Source: Paenibacillus yonginensis
Lineage (GTDB): Bacteria; Bacillota; Bacilli; Paenibacillales; Paenibacillaceae
Direction: 5' to 3'
Assembly: GCF_001685395.1 (NCBI RefSeq)
Contig: NZ_CP014167.1
Location: forward strand, 4,100,001 to 4,164,000
Length of the DNA stretch: 64,000 nucleotides
A program made the position numbers and the translations under genes. Each line of letters begins with the position of its first letter. The stretch's first letter is position 1. The notes under the pieces are model-generated. The model did not search any database. It had not been told where the DNA came from and worked only from the letters and a program-made list of their open reading frames with translations. Positions 19,983 through 27,590 of this stretch are shown here, in pieces.

Positions 19983-20915
19983 TTACCGGAGAAACAAATA
20001 TAAAGCACAGCCCAGCAGCACAACGGATACCGCAAAAGTTCCCGTCAGCCATGCTGGCGTAGGCTTTCGGTTCGTCCTCCCGGAAGAGCGCCTGCATACC
20101 GTCCGGTCCCAGAGCTCGCAGGCCTCCCTGCTGCTCTCAAACCGTCCGGTTAACCCGCGTTTGAGCCAGCTCGCATAAGGTGTAAGTCTCGGATGGCTCG
20201 CTGCAAGGCTGAGAAGATCATCCACTGTTCGCATCTGGGGAAGGACCTTGGCCGCCCTCTTCAGCTCTTCTCCGCAAAGCAGGTGAATGCATACTACCGA
20301 GAAAGAGAACCAGTCATAGGCTTCATCAGCTGTCCGGCTCCCGGCATTCCAAAATCCCCGGTCATACCACTCCGTGAACTGCTTGACGCTCCGGCCAATT
20401 TGGCTCACTCCGCCATAATCAATCAGCTCAATGCTTCCATAGCTGCCGGCCATAATATTATCCGGCTTCAGATCCCCGAATACATATCCGCTCTCATGCA
20501 GCATCCGAAGCTGCTTCAGCACATGCAATCCGGTCAGATCCAGCCAGTCGGGACCTTTGCGTGAGATAAACACGCTTAAAGGTTCGCCTTTTACATAACG
20601 CATCACGTAAAAAGGAATATGTCCTCCAGGCAGCTCCGCATCGTCTACCTCAATCAGGAACGGCGCCCCATCTTCCGGGCTTCTTCGTATCCCTTTCTGC
20701 TGCAGCGCCTTTAATACGTTAATTTCAGATTGCAGATCCACCGTATCAAAACCAAGCTTAAGCGCATACTGGCGGCCGCCGTTCTCCTGCTGAACAAGAT
20801 AGACTACCCCATTGGCGCCTTTCCCAAGCAGTCTGCAAATCCGGTAGCTCCCTCTGCGCCAGCGTCCGCGGATGACATCCCCCGGTATGAAAGCATGGTC
20901 AGTGGACATAGTCAC
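19983..20915 (-). CDS. yabT: Serine/threonine protein kinase with C-terminal membrane anchor (YabT-like)
   Basis: Hanks-type kinase of about 310 residues. Visible elements are the glycine-rich loop LLGKGANGVVYLV, the ATP lysine in YALKLGF, the catalytic loop GDLKPDN and a DYGG in place of DFG. The histidine of the usual HRD is replaced (VFGD). The last 21 residues form one transmembrane helix (LTGTFAVSVVLLGCALYLFLR). In B. subtilis YabT is a forespore kinase at the same locus. The GTG at 20915 with AAGGA seven bases upstream is preferred; ATG at 20909 is the alternative. Either start lies inside the end of yabS. Confidence 0.88.
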   Translation of the reverse strand: MTMSTDHAFIPGDVIRGRWRRGSYRICRLLGKGANGVVYLVQQENGGRQYALKLGFDTVDLQSEINVLKALQQKGIRRSPEDGAPFLIEVDDAELPGGHIPFYVMRYVKGEPLSVFISRKGPDWLDLTGLHVLKQLRMLHESGYVFGDLKPDNIMAGSYGSIELIDYGGVSQIGRSVKQFTEWYDRGFWNAGSRTADEAYDWFSFSVVCIHLLCGEELKRAAKVLPQMRTVDDLLSLAASHPRLTPYASWLKRGLTGRFESSREACELWDRTVCRRSSGRTNRKPTPAWLTGTFAVSVVLLGCALYLFLR

Positions 20916-21639
20916 TGAGAATTCCTTCTCCCGCACCCTTCTCACCCAGATCTGTTTGATATCCATTTAGTGTACCATATCGGAAGAAATCAATCACCTT
21001 GAGGAGCGCAGGACCGGTAGGCGTAGCTCCCTTCATCACCAAACGCTGAAACAACGAACGTGTGCTGCTTAAATCTGAGGTCCAGTCCATATCCAGTACA
21101 GCCTCTTCGCCGCCATGGTTTCCCGGAAAATGAAACACCGCAATCCGGCTTTGGCCTTCTCTGGCCGCCAGGCTCAGCAGCAGATCCCGGATCGCTTCTT
21201 CCACAGCCGCAAGCTTTGGTTTCATGCTGGCACTCACGTCAATGAGCAGAGCTACGTCCAGCGGCGAGGTTTCCGTGAGCTCATCCATGACTTCTACAAC
21301 TTCGCTGCGTTTAGCCGGAGGCAGGGATTCCAGCGATTCGCCGCCCAGAATTTGCTTTAGCTCCTTATTAACCGCCTGCTGGATGGTCTGAACCACGGTT
21401 TTGCGCGTCATCATCTGCATCGTTCTCGCCAGCTGCTTCGTATCCGCCAGCCTGCTCATCCCGCCGCCGGCTTGAGCTATCTCATGAATCTCTTGTGCGC
21501 CAAGCTCGCCGATTGTCCCGTAGTCGACAATGCCGACCACATTAACGGTAATCCCTTCCTGTTTGGCATAGGAGGCAGCCATAACCGGGCTTTGTCCCAC
21601 ATTTGAGCAGCCGTCCGTGATCAATAGAATTTGCTTCAT
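20899..21639 (-). CDS. yabS: VWA-domain protein (YabS-like)
   Basis: A 246-residue von Willebrand factor A-type protein of unknown role. It opens with MKQILLITDGCSNVG, and a second strand, DVALLIDVSASMKPK (residues about 128-142), carries a complete DxSxS metal-binding motif. The C-terminus contains the GATPTGPALLK segment typical of the VWA fold. ATG 21639 is chosen because GGGGG lies just upstream and the length matches B. subtilis YabS; the frame is open for 33 more codons including a CPAC pair. It lies between spoIIE and yabT, the B. subtilis arrangement, so a sporulation-linked role with the kinase is plausible. Confidence 0.85.
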   Translation of the reverse strand: MKQILLITDGCSNVGQSPVMAASYAKQEGITVNVVGIVDYGTIGELGAQEIHEIAQAGGGMSRLADTKQLARTMQMMTRKTVVQTIQQAVNKELKQILGGESLESLPPAKRSEVVEVMDELTETSPLDVALLIDVSASMKPKLAAVEEAIRDLLLSLAAREGQSRIAVFHFPGNHGGEEAVLDMDWTSDLSSTRSLFQRLVMKGATPTGPALLKVIDFFRYGTLNGYQTDLGEKGAGEGILSDYVH

Positions 21640-21858
21640 CAACGTTTCCCCCGTTTCGATGGTCCGTTTGCAGGCAGGGCAGAAGCGAATGCCTGACAGG
21701 TCCCCTTTTGTCTCTAGCTTTGCCATCGAAACTATCATTTAAACGCAGGAAGTCTATTTATTTTGCAGAGGAAGAGAGTTTTCAATCAAAAAACAGAAAG
21801 AAGCCGCACCTCACCGTACGACTTCTTCTCAAAAAACGATTTCTGTCCTCAAAGACAG

Positions 21859-24357
21859 TCAGCTTACTGTCCGCGGTCGTTCCATTCGCTGCAGCCCTGG
21901 AATCTGCAGGTTTGACCAAGCCGGCATGTGGTGATTCACCTTGGCAATAACAACGGTCATATCGTCCTCGATCTGATTCTTCTGGTAGCGAATTACAGAC
22001 TCAAGCAAGCAGTCTGCCATTTCCTGCGGATCGTCGCTTTCAATCTCGGTAATTAAACGTTTGATCCACAGCTCTTTGTTGATCGCATGGCCCGGCGCGT
22101 CATAAATGCCATCCGTCATCATGATCAAGGTGTCGCCCGGATGAAGCTGCAGCGTGACCAGATCAATTTCGATATCCTGAATGATCCCGACGGGCAGATT
22201 GCTTGCGCTGACGGGGATAACCTCGCTGCCCCGTTTAATAAAGCTCGGCGAGGAGCCTATTTTCAGAAAGGTCGTTTTGGCTGAGTATTCATCTATCAGC
22301 GCCATATCAACCGTTGCATAAACCTCATCCGGAGAACGCAGCATGAGCACGGAGTTGACCGACTTGATCGCCAGCGTCTCATCCATGCCGGATTGCAGCA
22401 GCTGCTCCAAAATACCCAGTGCCGTGCTGCTCTCCAGCTTGGCCCGCTCGCCGTTCCCCATCCCGTCGCTAAGCGCAACCGCGAATTTGCCGTTGCCAAG
22501 CTCAACGGCGCTGAAGCTGTCTCCGGACAGCAGGTCGCCGCCTTTAGCCGTTCCGGCCACGCCCGTCGCAATTTCATAGGTTTTCGCTGAACCAAACGTG
22601 ACTGTCCGGATACCCTCTTTCACTCCGGCCGTTTCATTCACCACCGTGATCTGCTCGCCTAAAATATCCGATAACAGCGGCGCGATCAGCTTCCGGCATT
22701 CATCATAACCTTTGGTGAAATTATGCATCATCTCAATCTCGACCTGCCCGTGGTCAAGCGAAATAATATCAACGCCGTGAATGGATAAACCCATCTGTTC
22801 CAAAGCTTCGCGGATCTGCTCCTCCTGCAGCGACATTTCCTGGCCTTCCCTTTTAATTTCTTTGGCCAAGTCCTCCATAACCTGAGAGACGCCGGACAGC
22901 TGCTCGGCCACAAGCTGGCGGCTGTCGTAAATTTGACGTTTCCAGTGCATATCATGCTGATACAGATCATATTCATGTTTCATAGCGGCAAGCACGCCAT
23001 CGGTCTTGATGCAGATTTTTTTCCAGCTTCCCGGCACATCCCCCTTGCCAAACTCCGGGTTCTCTTCGATAGCTGACATTACCTCAGTCATATATTTATA
23101 GGTCTGATAGAATTTCCCGTCCCAGCATTGATTCTTGCGGAAGCAGGTCGCGCATACGCCTTCGGTGGCTGCGTTCATGAAATGGTCCAGCTCCTGGGTC
23201 CGCTTGGAGATTTCGGAGGCTCCGGCCACCTGTCCGAAGCTGCGCGACAGCTGCTTGAACACCTGAGAGAACTGGGTAACACGTTCCGCAGTAATATCCC
23301 GGATCCTTTTTGCATATTCATGTTGTGACTGGCTGTGATCCTGCGTTCCCGGAACATATTTGGCAATCATCGCCGTAACCGTCTTAGGGGTAAGCAGGAA
23401 CAGCGCCACGGCGACGCAGGTTTCCCAAGTTGAGGCCATGACATCACCCGGCCCTGACAGGTAAATAGATAAAATCGAAGACCCCAGCAGCATGCCAAAG
23501 CCGACCGCCCACTTTCTTCCTTCCTTCAGCATACCCGCCAGCATCCCGGAGAAAGCAAGCAGGCTCATCTGATAGATAGCCGACATATCGGCCAGGCTAA
23601 GGATCAGCCCCGTCACGACGCCCACGGAAGCGCCGAGCGGGGCTCCCCCCACTAAAGCGAACAGCAGAATCAGATACCTGGATAAAATATGTTCCACCGA
23701 CAGCCCGTACACCTTCCAGCCCACGGCCCCTGTCATCACCGAAGCCAGCAGAATGATGAGGCATAAAATCTCTTCATTCCTGAGCTGGGTCGTCTTTTTC
23801 CGGAAGGTAAACACGGGCAGCGCCTGGATGAACACCAGCGTTAATACAAAGCTGAGCACCGAATCCATCACTGCCATCGTCAGCGCATACCAGGTAAGCG
23901 ATGGGCCGATGACCGCCTCAAACAGATTAACGAAAAAAGCTGCCGTAAACACCATGATCGGCGCATAAGACAATTCGGAGCGTTCGAACGTCTCCATACC
24001 TTTTTTCATCAACAGAATCATGATCATTTCACATAGAACCGTCGGCAAATGAGGCTGAACCGCAAACAGCGAGCCCAGCAGAATCGAACCGAATACCGGA
24101 ATGATCAAATCCCTCCGCATAAAAGCAATGACCGCAAAAAACGCAGCCGCAAAAGGACTAAGCTCATTCAATATGGTTGCCTTGCCGAGAAGGAATCCAA
24201 CCAGGGTCAGCAGCATGCCCCATTTATTGGCCGTAACGAACCGAATAAAACGGTCTGCCGCAGGCCACTCTCTCCACTTGCCAGCAAGCCCATTTTTCTC
24301 CCCTTGCTCTCTGCTTCTCTTCATTCCCGGAAACGCAATCACATTTCGCTTCTCCAT
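21859..24357 (-). CDS. spoIIE: Stage II sporulation protein E (PP2C phosphatase)
   Basis: Dephosphorylates SpoIIAA to release sigma-F and helps place the polar septum. The 832-residue protein has about ten N-terminal membrane helices (residues about 45-330), a central regulatory region with a CATCFRKNQCW cysteine cluster, and a C-terminal PP2C domain with LSDGMGNGERAKLES and MMTDGIYDAPGH metal-binding aspartates. The size equals B. subtilis SpoIIE. Its promoter has the unusual 21-base spacing known for this gene and nearby Spo0A-like boxes. Confidence 0.97.
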   Translation of the reverse strand: MEKRNVIAFPGMKRSREQGEKNGLAGKWREWPAADRFIRFVTANKWGMLLTLVGFLLGKATILNELSPFAAAFFAVIAFMRRDLIIPVFGSILLGSLFAVQPHLPTVLCEMIMILLMKKGMETFERSELSYAPIMVFTAAFFVNLFEAVIGPSLTWYALTMAVMDSVLSFVLTLVFIQALPVFTFRKKTTQLRNEEILCLIILLASVMTGAVGWKVYGLSVEHILSRYLILLFALVGGAPLGASVGVVTGLILSLADMSAIYQMSLLAFSGMLAGMLKEGRKWAVGFGMLLGSSILSIYLSGPGDVMASTWETCVAVALFLLTPKTVTAMIAKYVPGTQDHSQSQHEYAKRIRDITAERVTQFSQVFKQLSRSFGQVAGASEISKRTQELDHFMNAATEGVCATCFRKNQCWDGKFYQTYKYMTEVMSAIEENPEFGKGDVPGSWKKICIKTDGVLAAMKHEYDLYQHDMHWKRQIYDSRQLVAEQLSGVSQVMEDLAKEIKREGQEMSLQEEQIREALEQMGLSIHGVDIISLDHGQVEIEMMHNFTKGYDECRKLIAPLLSDILGEQITVVNETAGVKEGIRTVTFGSAKTYEIATGVAGTAKGGDLLSGDSFSAVELGNGKFAVALSDGMGNGERAKLESSTALGILEQLLQSGMDETLAIKSVNSVLMLRSPDEVYATVDMALIDEYSAKTTFLKIGSSPSFIKRGSEVIPVSASNLPVGIIQDIEIDLVTLQLHPGDTLIMMTDGIYDAPGHAINKELWIKRLITEIESDDPQEMADCLLESVIRYQKNQIEDDMTVVIAKVNHHMPAWSNLQIPGLQRMERPRTVS

Positions 24358-24395
24358 TTAACCGCACCACCTGTTCTCAAGTTTGGGTATGTCCC

Positions 24396-24428
24396 ATTAT
24401 AGGCGGGGGGTTACGGAAAGTTTGTCAA
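24396..24428 (-). promoter_or_regulatory. spoIIE promoter with 21-bp spacer
   Basis: On the minus strand TTGACA and TATAAT, both perfect sigma-A hexamers, are separated by 21 bases instead of 17. B. subtilis spoIIE is known for the same 21-base spacing and requires Spo0A~P. A TGACAAA half-match to the Spo0A box overlaps the -35 element. Confidence 0.85.
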
Positions 24429-24452
24429 ACAAGGGAGACCGCGTCAAAGAAA

Positions 24453-24463
24453 TTTACGACAAA
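24453..24463 (-). promoter_or_regulatory. Spo0A box upstream of spoIIE
   Basis: TTTGTCGTAAA on the minus strand matches the Spo0A core TGTCGAA at six of seven positions and lies about 25 bases upstream of the -35 element, a location suited to activation. Confidence 0.5.
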
Positions 24464-24508
24464 TTGAGAGATGACTGCATATTTTTGCAATTCCCCGCCA
24501 CAGCTGGA

Positions 24509-24532
24509 AAAAGAGCGCCTCAGGCGCTTTTA
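24509..24532. terminator. Symmetrical hairpin in the yabR-spoIIE gap
   Basis: Stem of GAGCGCC and GGCGCTT flanked by A-rich and T-rich runs, so it could terminate on either strand. No gene lies directly in front of it on either side; the rest of this 380-base gap contains only the spoIIE promoter region and the yabR terminators. Confidence 0.45.
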
Positions 24533-24645
24533 TGTTCGCCTTTTGCCAGGCTTATTCGTCTGCTCTTCTCCGGCCATTTGCTAGCGATTCGGCCTGAGAT
24601 TGATGGAAATGCGTAATAAACTGTCGTTAATTTATTCGGACACGA

Positions 24646-24671
24646 CAAAAAGCCCCGCAATCGCGGAGCTT
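24646..24671 (-). terminator. Second terminator behind yabR
   Basis: Minus-strand hairpin AGCTCCGC-GATT-GCGGGGCT followed by TTTTTGTC, about 70 bases past yabR and behind a stronger terminator. The two together isolate spoIIE from the yabR transcript. Confidence 0.65.
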
Positions 24672-24683
24672 GATCATCGGCAC

Positions 24684-24720
24684 AAAAAAAACCGCAGTGC
24701 GCGATCCGCGCCTACGGTTC
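24684..24720 (-). terminator. Terminator of the mazG-yabR region
   Basis: Minus-strand hairpin with arms AACCGTAGGCGCG and CGCGCACTGCGGTT around GATC, followed by eight T. It starts right after the yabR stop. Confidence 0.9.
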
Positions 24721-24737
24721 TAATCTATATAGGGCAA

Positions 24738-25226
24738 CTACATGCGTTTCGCGCCGCGTCCACCACGTTTGCCTTCGGTGTTCTTCTTCAGCGACGAAAT
24801 ACGCTCTTCACTATCCTTCAGGAAGCGAGACACCTTATCCTCAAATGAAGTCTTGCCGGCTGGAGGCTTGAAAGAACGTCCGCCACGATCACGGTTATAA
24901 CCGCCGCCACCGCCGCCGTTTCCACCGAAATCTCCGCCTTGGCGATCTGGTCTTGGTGCGCGAGGAGGTCTTGGCGTGGATTCAACCGGTTTATCAACGG
25001 CCTGCTTAATCGACAATCCGATCTTGCCGTCCTTATCAACATTGATTACTTTGACGGTCACAACGTCGTTAAGCTTCAGATGGTCGTTGACATCTTTAAC
25101 GTAATTGTCGGCGATTTCCGAGATGTGAACGAGACCTGTGACACCTCCTGACAGATCCACAAATGCTCCAAAGTGCGTGATGCCTGTCACTTTACCCTCT
25201 AACTTGGTGCCCACTTCAATTGCCAT
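24738..25226 (-). CDS. yabR: S1-domain RNA-binding protein (YabR)
   Basis: A 162-residue protein with one S1 domain at residues 3-72 (VGTKLEGKVTGITHFGAFVDL, then LVHISEIADNYVKDV) like those of polynucleotide phosphorylase and ribosomal S1. The second half is basic, rich in Gly, Arg and Pro (GGNGGGGGGYNRDRGG), an RGG-like tail that could also bind RNA. The ATG at 25226 is 13 bases after GGAGG; 12 open codons upstream are ignored. It lies downstream of divIC as in B. subtilis. A role in translation or RNA metabolism is inferred. Confidence 0.9.
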   Translation of the reverse strand: MAIEVGTKLEGKVTGITHFGAFVDLSGGVTGLVHISEIADNYVKDVNDHLKLNDVVTVKVINVDKDGKIGLSIKQAVDKPVESTPRPPRAPRPDRQGGDFGGNGGGGGGYNRDRGGRSFKPPAGKTSFEDKVSRFLKDSEERISSLKKNTEGKRGGRGAKRM

Positions 25227-25383
25227 AAAATAAAATGATCCTCCCTTAAAAATATACAGCAAGACTTTAGGTCCTTAGCTGCGGTGATTTGATTATACCG
25301 AATGACACATAACAGGTCAACCAGTCGGAAGCCTGTTATAGCAAGGAAAGTCCCGGGTTTGGGTCTCCTAATCCATATTATGT

Positions 25384-25719
25384 TCAATTGCCGCCAGTTG
25401 ACTTTCGGATTGGCGTTTCTCCCGGCTTGTACAAGCCGTATTTTTTGCGGGCGAGCTGCCCGATATATTCAGGATCATTTAAGCGATTGATTTCATATTT
25501 AATCTGATTCAAGCTGTCCTTGGTGGCCTGCTCCTTGGCACGAATGTCGGCAAGCTGCTTGGATTTCTCATGAAGTTCGGATGACTGGGAATAGAAGGCA
25601 TAACCTGCCCACCCTACAAAAAGAATGATAAAACAAAACCAGAGCCTGAGCCGTCTCTTGGCACCGGCGTTGCTGTTTGTTTTTCGTTCCCGTTGATTTG
25701 CAGCGGCTGCAGCACTCAT
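25384..25719 (-). CDS. divIC: Cell division protein DivIC (FtsB-like)
   Basis: A 111-residue bitopic membrane protein of the divisome. It has a basic cytoplasmic N-terminus (RERKTNSNAGAKRRLRL), one transmembrane helix at about 29-46 (WFCFIILFVGWAGYAFY), and an extracytoplasmic coiled coil (ELHEKSKQLADIRAKEQATKD) ending in the LNDPEYIGQLARKKYGL segment shared by FtsB/DivIC proteins. It works with FtsL and DivIB at the septum. It follows yabQ by 22 bases. Confidence 0.93.
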   Translation of the reverse strand: MSAAAAANQRERKTNSNAGAKRRLRLWFCFIILFVGWAGYAFYSQSSELHEKSKQLADIRAKEQATKDSLNQIKYEINRLNDPEYIGQLARKKYGLYKPGETPIRKSTGGN

Positions 25720-25741
25720 GCGAACCCCCCTGTCTTGTCCG

Positions 25742-26308
25742 TTATGGCTTCCTGAACCACCGGTTCCGAACAGCTTCAGCCTTTCGATTCACCCATTGCC
25801 AAGCTTCGGGCAGCTTCAGCCTCCGACCGAGCGGTAGAAGGAAGAACTTCAGCAGCTTCCAGAGCGGGTGCAGCATTCTGAGCAAAAACAGAAGCGTTAC
25901 CCCCAGGAATCCGAACAGAAGTTTGGCAGCTTTATAGACAAGCTTCAGCGGTGCGATGATCAATATCTGAACCAGTCGCACACCAGCCAAACAAACCTTG
26001 TCCACTACCTTCAATAACATTACCACAAAACGTTCGGTTGGAACACTTAGGAATAAAAAATAGATCAAAACTCCCAGAAACAGGCCTAGAAAAACATAAA
26101 ACCTGAGCTCCCCGTGATTGGTATGATACAACGTGCGGAATACATACAGCGCTGCCCAGATCCAATAAACCAGATCCAGACCATGGATGCTCCACCTCGG
26201 AAACCGGTACCTCGTTTCGACAATCCGTACGCCATCAAACACAACGCCCAGCACACAGCCCGAAATGAGCATCCACAGCAGCGTCATCCACTGCATCTCC
26301 AGATTCAT
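25742..26308 (-). CDS. yabQ: Spore cortex biosynthesis protein YabQ
   Basis: A 188-residue membrane protein required for cortex formation in B. subtilis. Hydrophobic helices lie near residues 8-25, 42-60, 68-88 and 95-150, and the C-terminus is basic. Conserved family features include the N-terminal MQWMTLLWMLISGCVLGVVFD. It begins with a four-base overlap on yabP and is followed by divIC, so a sporulation gene pair sits inside a division and RNA-handling cluster, as in B. subtilis. Confidence 0.9.
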   Translation of the reverse strand: MNLEMQWMTLLWMLISGCVLGVVFDGVRIVETRYRFPRWSIHGLDLVYWIWAALYVFRTLYHTNHGELRFYVFLGLFLGVLIYFLFLSVPTERFVVMLLKVVDKVCLAGVRLVQILIIAPLKLVYKAAKLLFGFLGVTLLFLLRMLHPLWKLLKFFLLPLGRRLKLPEAWQWVNRKAEAVRNRWFRKP

Positions 26309-26598
26309 CGCAGAAGTTTGCCCAGCAGTCCTTTATTTTTGGGTTGGGAGCCCGGATTTAGATAAGACAAGGAGTTGACGGTTCCTTCGATGGAGACAAA
26401 CCCCTGTTCCAAATTGAGGTTCTTAATATGGAGATTGCTGCCGCGAATCGTCAAATGCCCCAGTTCAGTCTGCAATAAAAACTCCTCGTTGTCGAAGCTT
26501 TCGACATTGTTGACCCCGGAAATCTCCAGCAGCTTGCGGCTATGTAACCTGATGTCCTGCACCTTGTTACTGTTATTGTTCTTGCCTGTTTCGATCAT
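26305..26598 (-). CDS. yabP: Sporulation protein YabP
   Basis: A 97-residue YabP/YqfC-family protein needed for spore cortex formation. It has no membrane segment; family marks are RLHSRKLLEISGVNNVESFDNEEFLLQTELGHLTIRG-type repeating beta strands (given here only in part: ISGVNNVESFDNEEFLL, residues 27-43) and a final LSYL segment. GGAGG lies nine bases before the ATG. Further upstream, CATAAGCT resembles a sigma-E -10 element (6 of 8 positions) without a convincing -35 partner. It is coupled to yabQ by an ATGA overlap. Confidence 0.92.
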   Translation of the reverse strand: MIETGKNNNSNKVQDIRLHSRKLLEISGVNNVESFDNEEFLLQTELGHLTIRGSNLHIKNLNLEQGFVSIEGTVNSLSYLNPGSQPKNKGLLGKLLR

Positions 26599-26667
26599 GG
26601 CCTGTACCCCTCCTTCTACTGATAAGCTTATGGAGGGCCAACAGCCTTTAGAACAATTTGTTCGGTT

Positions 26668-26711
26668 GAAAAATAGAAAAGAAGCACATCCAAAAGGATA
26701 TGCTTCCCGGG
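26668..26711 (-). terminator. Terminator of the hup-rqcP transcript
   Basis: Minus-strand hairpin with arms GAAGCATATCC and GGATGTGCTTC around TTTT, followed by TTTTCTATTTTTC. It separates rqcP from the sporulation pair yabP-yabQ. Confidence 0.85.
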
Positions 26712-26753
26712 CTGATCTTCAGCGGAGAACGGTTCCCGCTGATTGTTCGCGGG

Positions 26754-27032
26754 TTACCAGTCCAGTCCGCTGCTCTTCGCAATCGGCTCTTCCTTCACCA
26801 CGGTGTACATCGTAGCGGCCTCTTCCTTGCGGGTCGTTTCGGCCAGACGCTCTACACGAACGGTTACCAGCTTCTGCCCGAACTGCACGGTAATTTCGTC
26901 TCCGACCTTAACTGTGCCGCTCGGCTTGGCTTCACGTCCATTAATCAGGACCCTTCCTTGCTCCGAAACGTCTTTGGCTACGGTACGCCGTTTGATCAGA
27001 CGCGATACTTTCAAAAATTTATCTAAGCGCAT
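26754..27032 (-). CDS. rqcP: S4-domain RNA-binding protein RqcP (YabO)
   Basis: A 92-residue protein with one S4 domain at residues 1-60 (MRLDKFLKVSRLIKRRTVAKDV, then VLINGREAKPSGTVKVGDEI). In B. subtilis RqcP (YabO) joins RqcH on stalled 60S-type large subunits and helps alanine tailing in ribosome quality control. The related heat-shock protein Hsp15 (HslR) is the main alternative name. The C-terminal 25 residues are less conserved. It starts on the last base of the hup stop (TAATG), so the two are translationally coupled. Confidence 0.9.
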   Translation of the reverse strand: MRLDKFLKVSRLIKRRTVAKDVSEQGRVLINGREAKPSGTVKVGDEITVQFGQKLVTVRVERLAETTRKEEAATMYTVVKEEPIAKSSGLDW

Positions 27033-27304
27033 TACTTAACAGCTTCTTTAAGTTTGTTGCCCGCTTTGAAAGCAGGAACGTTTGCTTCTGGGATTTCAAT
27101 TGTGCCGCCTGTTTGCGGGTTGCGGCCGGTACGTCCGGAACGCTTGCGAGTTTCGAAAGTGCCGAAGCCGATCAGCTGAACTTTGTCGCCGCCGGAAAGA
27201 GCATCGGTAATTTCGCTGAGCAGGCCGTTGAGCACAACTTCAACGTCACGTTTAGTCAAGCCGCTTTTGCCTGCAATATTGTTGATCAGATCTTGTTTGT
27301 TCAT
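27032..27304 (-). CDS. hup: DNA-binding protein HU
   Basis: Small basic nucleoid protein that bends DNA as a dimer. The 90-residue product begins MNKQDLINNIAGKSGLTKRDVE and has the signature GFGTFETRKRSGRTGRNPQT in the beta arm (residues 46-65) with the proline-containing tip ETRKRSGRTGRNPQTGG. ATG 27304 follows GGAGG by nine bases; eight upstream open codons are discarded. In B. subtilis the HU gene lies elsewhere, so its place between mazG and rqcP marks this lineage. Confidence 0.97.
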   Translation of the reverse strand: MNKQDLINNIAGKSGLTKRDVEVVLNGLLSEITDALSGGDKVQLIGFGTFETRKRSGRTGRNPQTGGTIEIPEANVPAFKAGNKLKEAVK

Positions 27305-27590
27305 GTTTAAAAGCCTCCCAAATTCCAAAAAATAGTTCTTCTTCTTATCCGCCCGCTGCCGGTTTGCAAACAGGTCGTCAGACCGCGAGAGCCCCGTTGT
27401 CCGGTTGTCTCTTAGTCTATAGGCCGGATATAGTTACTAATTCTTGTTTCCTTACCAAAATCCTGCCGGGTCTTTAAAATATTTTGTCGAGATTCCCGGA
27501 AATCAGCCGAAAGACCTAGACGATAAACACTCCCGGCTTCAAATGCCCCGCCTCTCCGCCTTGAAAGGATGGCTTCGAAATTCGAAAGAG

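Noticed and set aside
24358-24737. tRNA genes upstream of spoIIE, as found in B. subtilis
   Set aside because: I looked for cloverleaf arms and a T-loop and found only terminators and the spoIIE promoter region.
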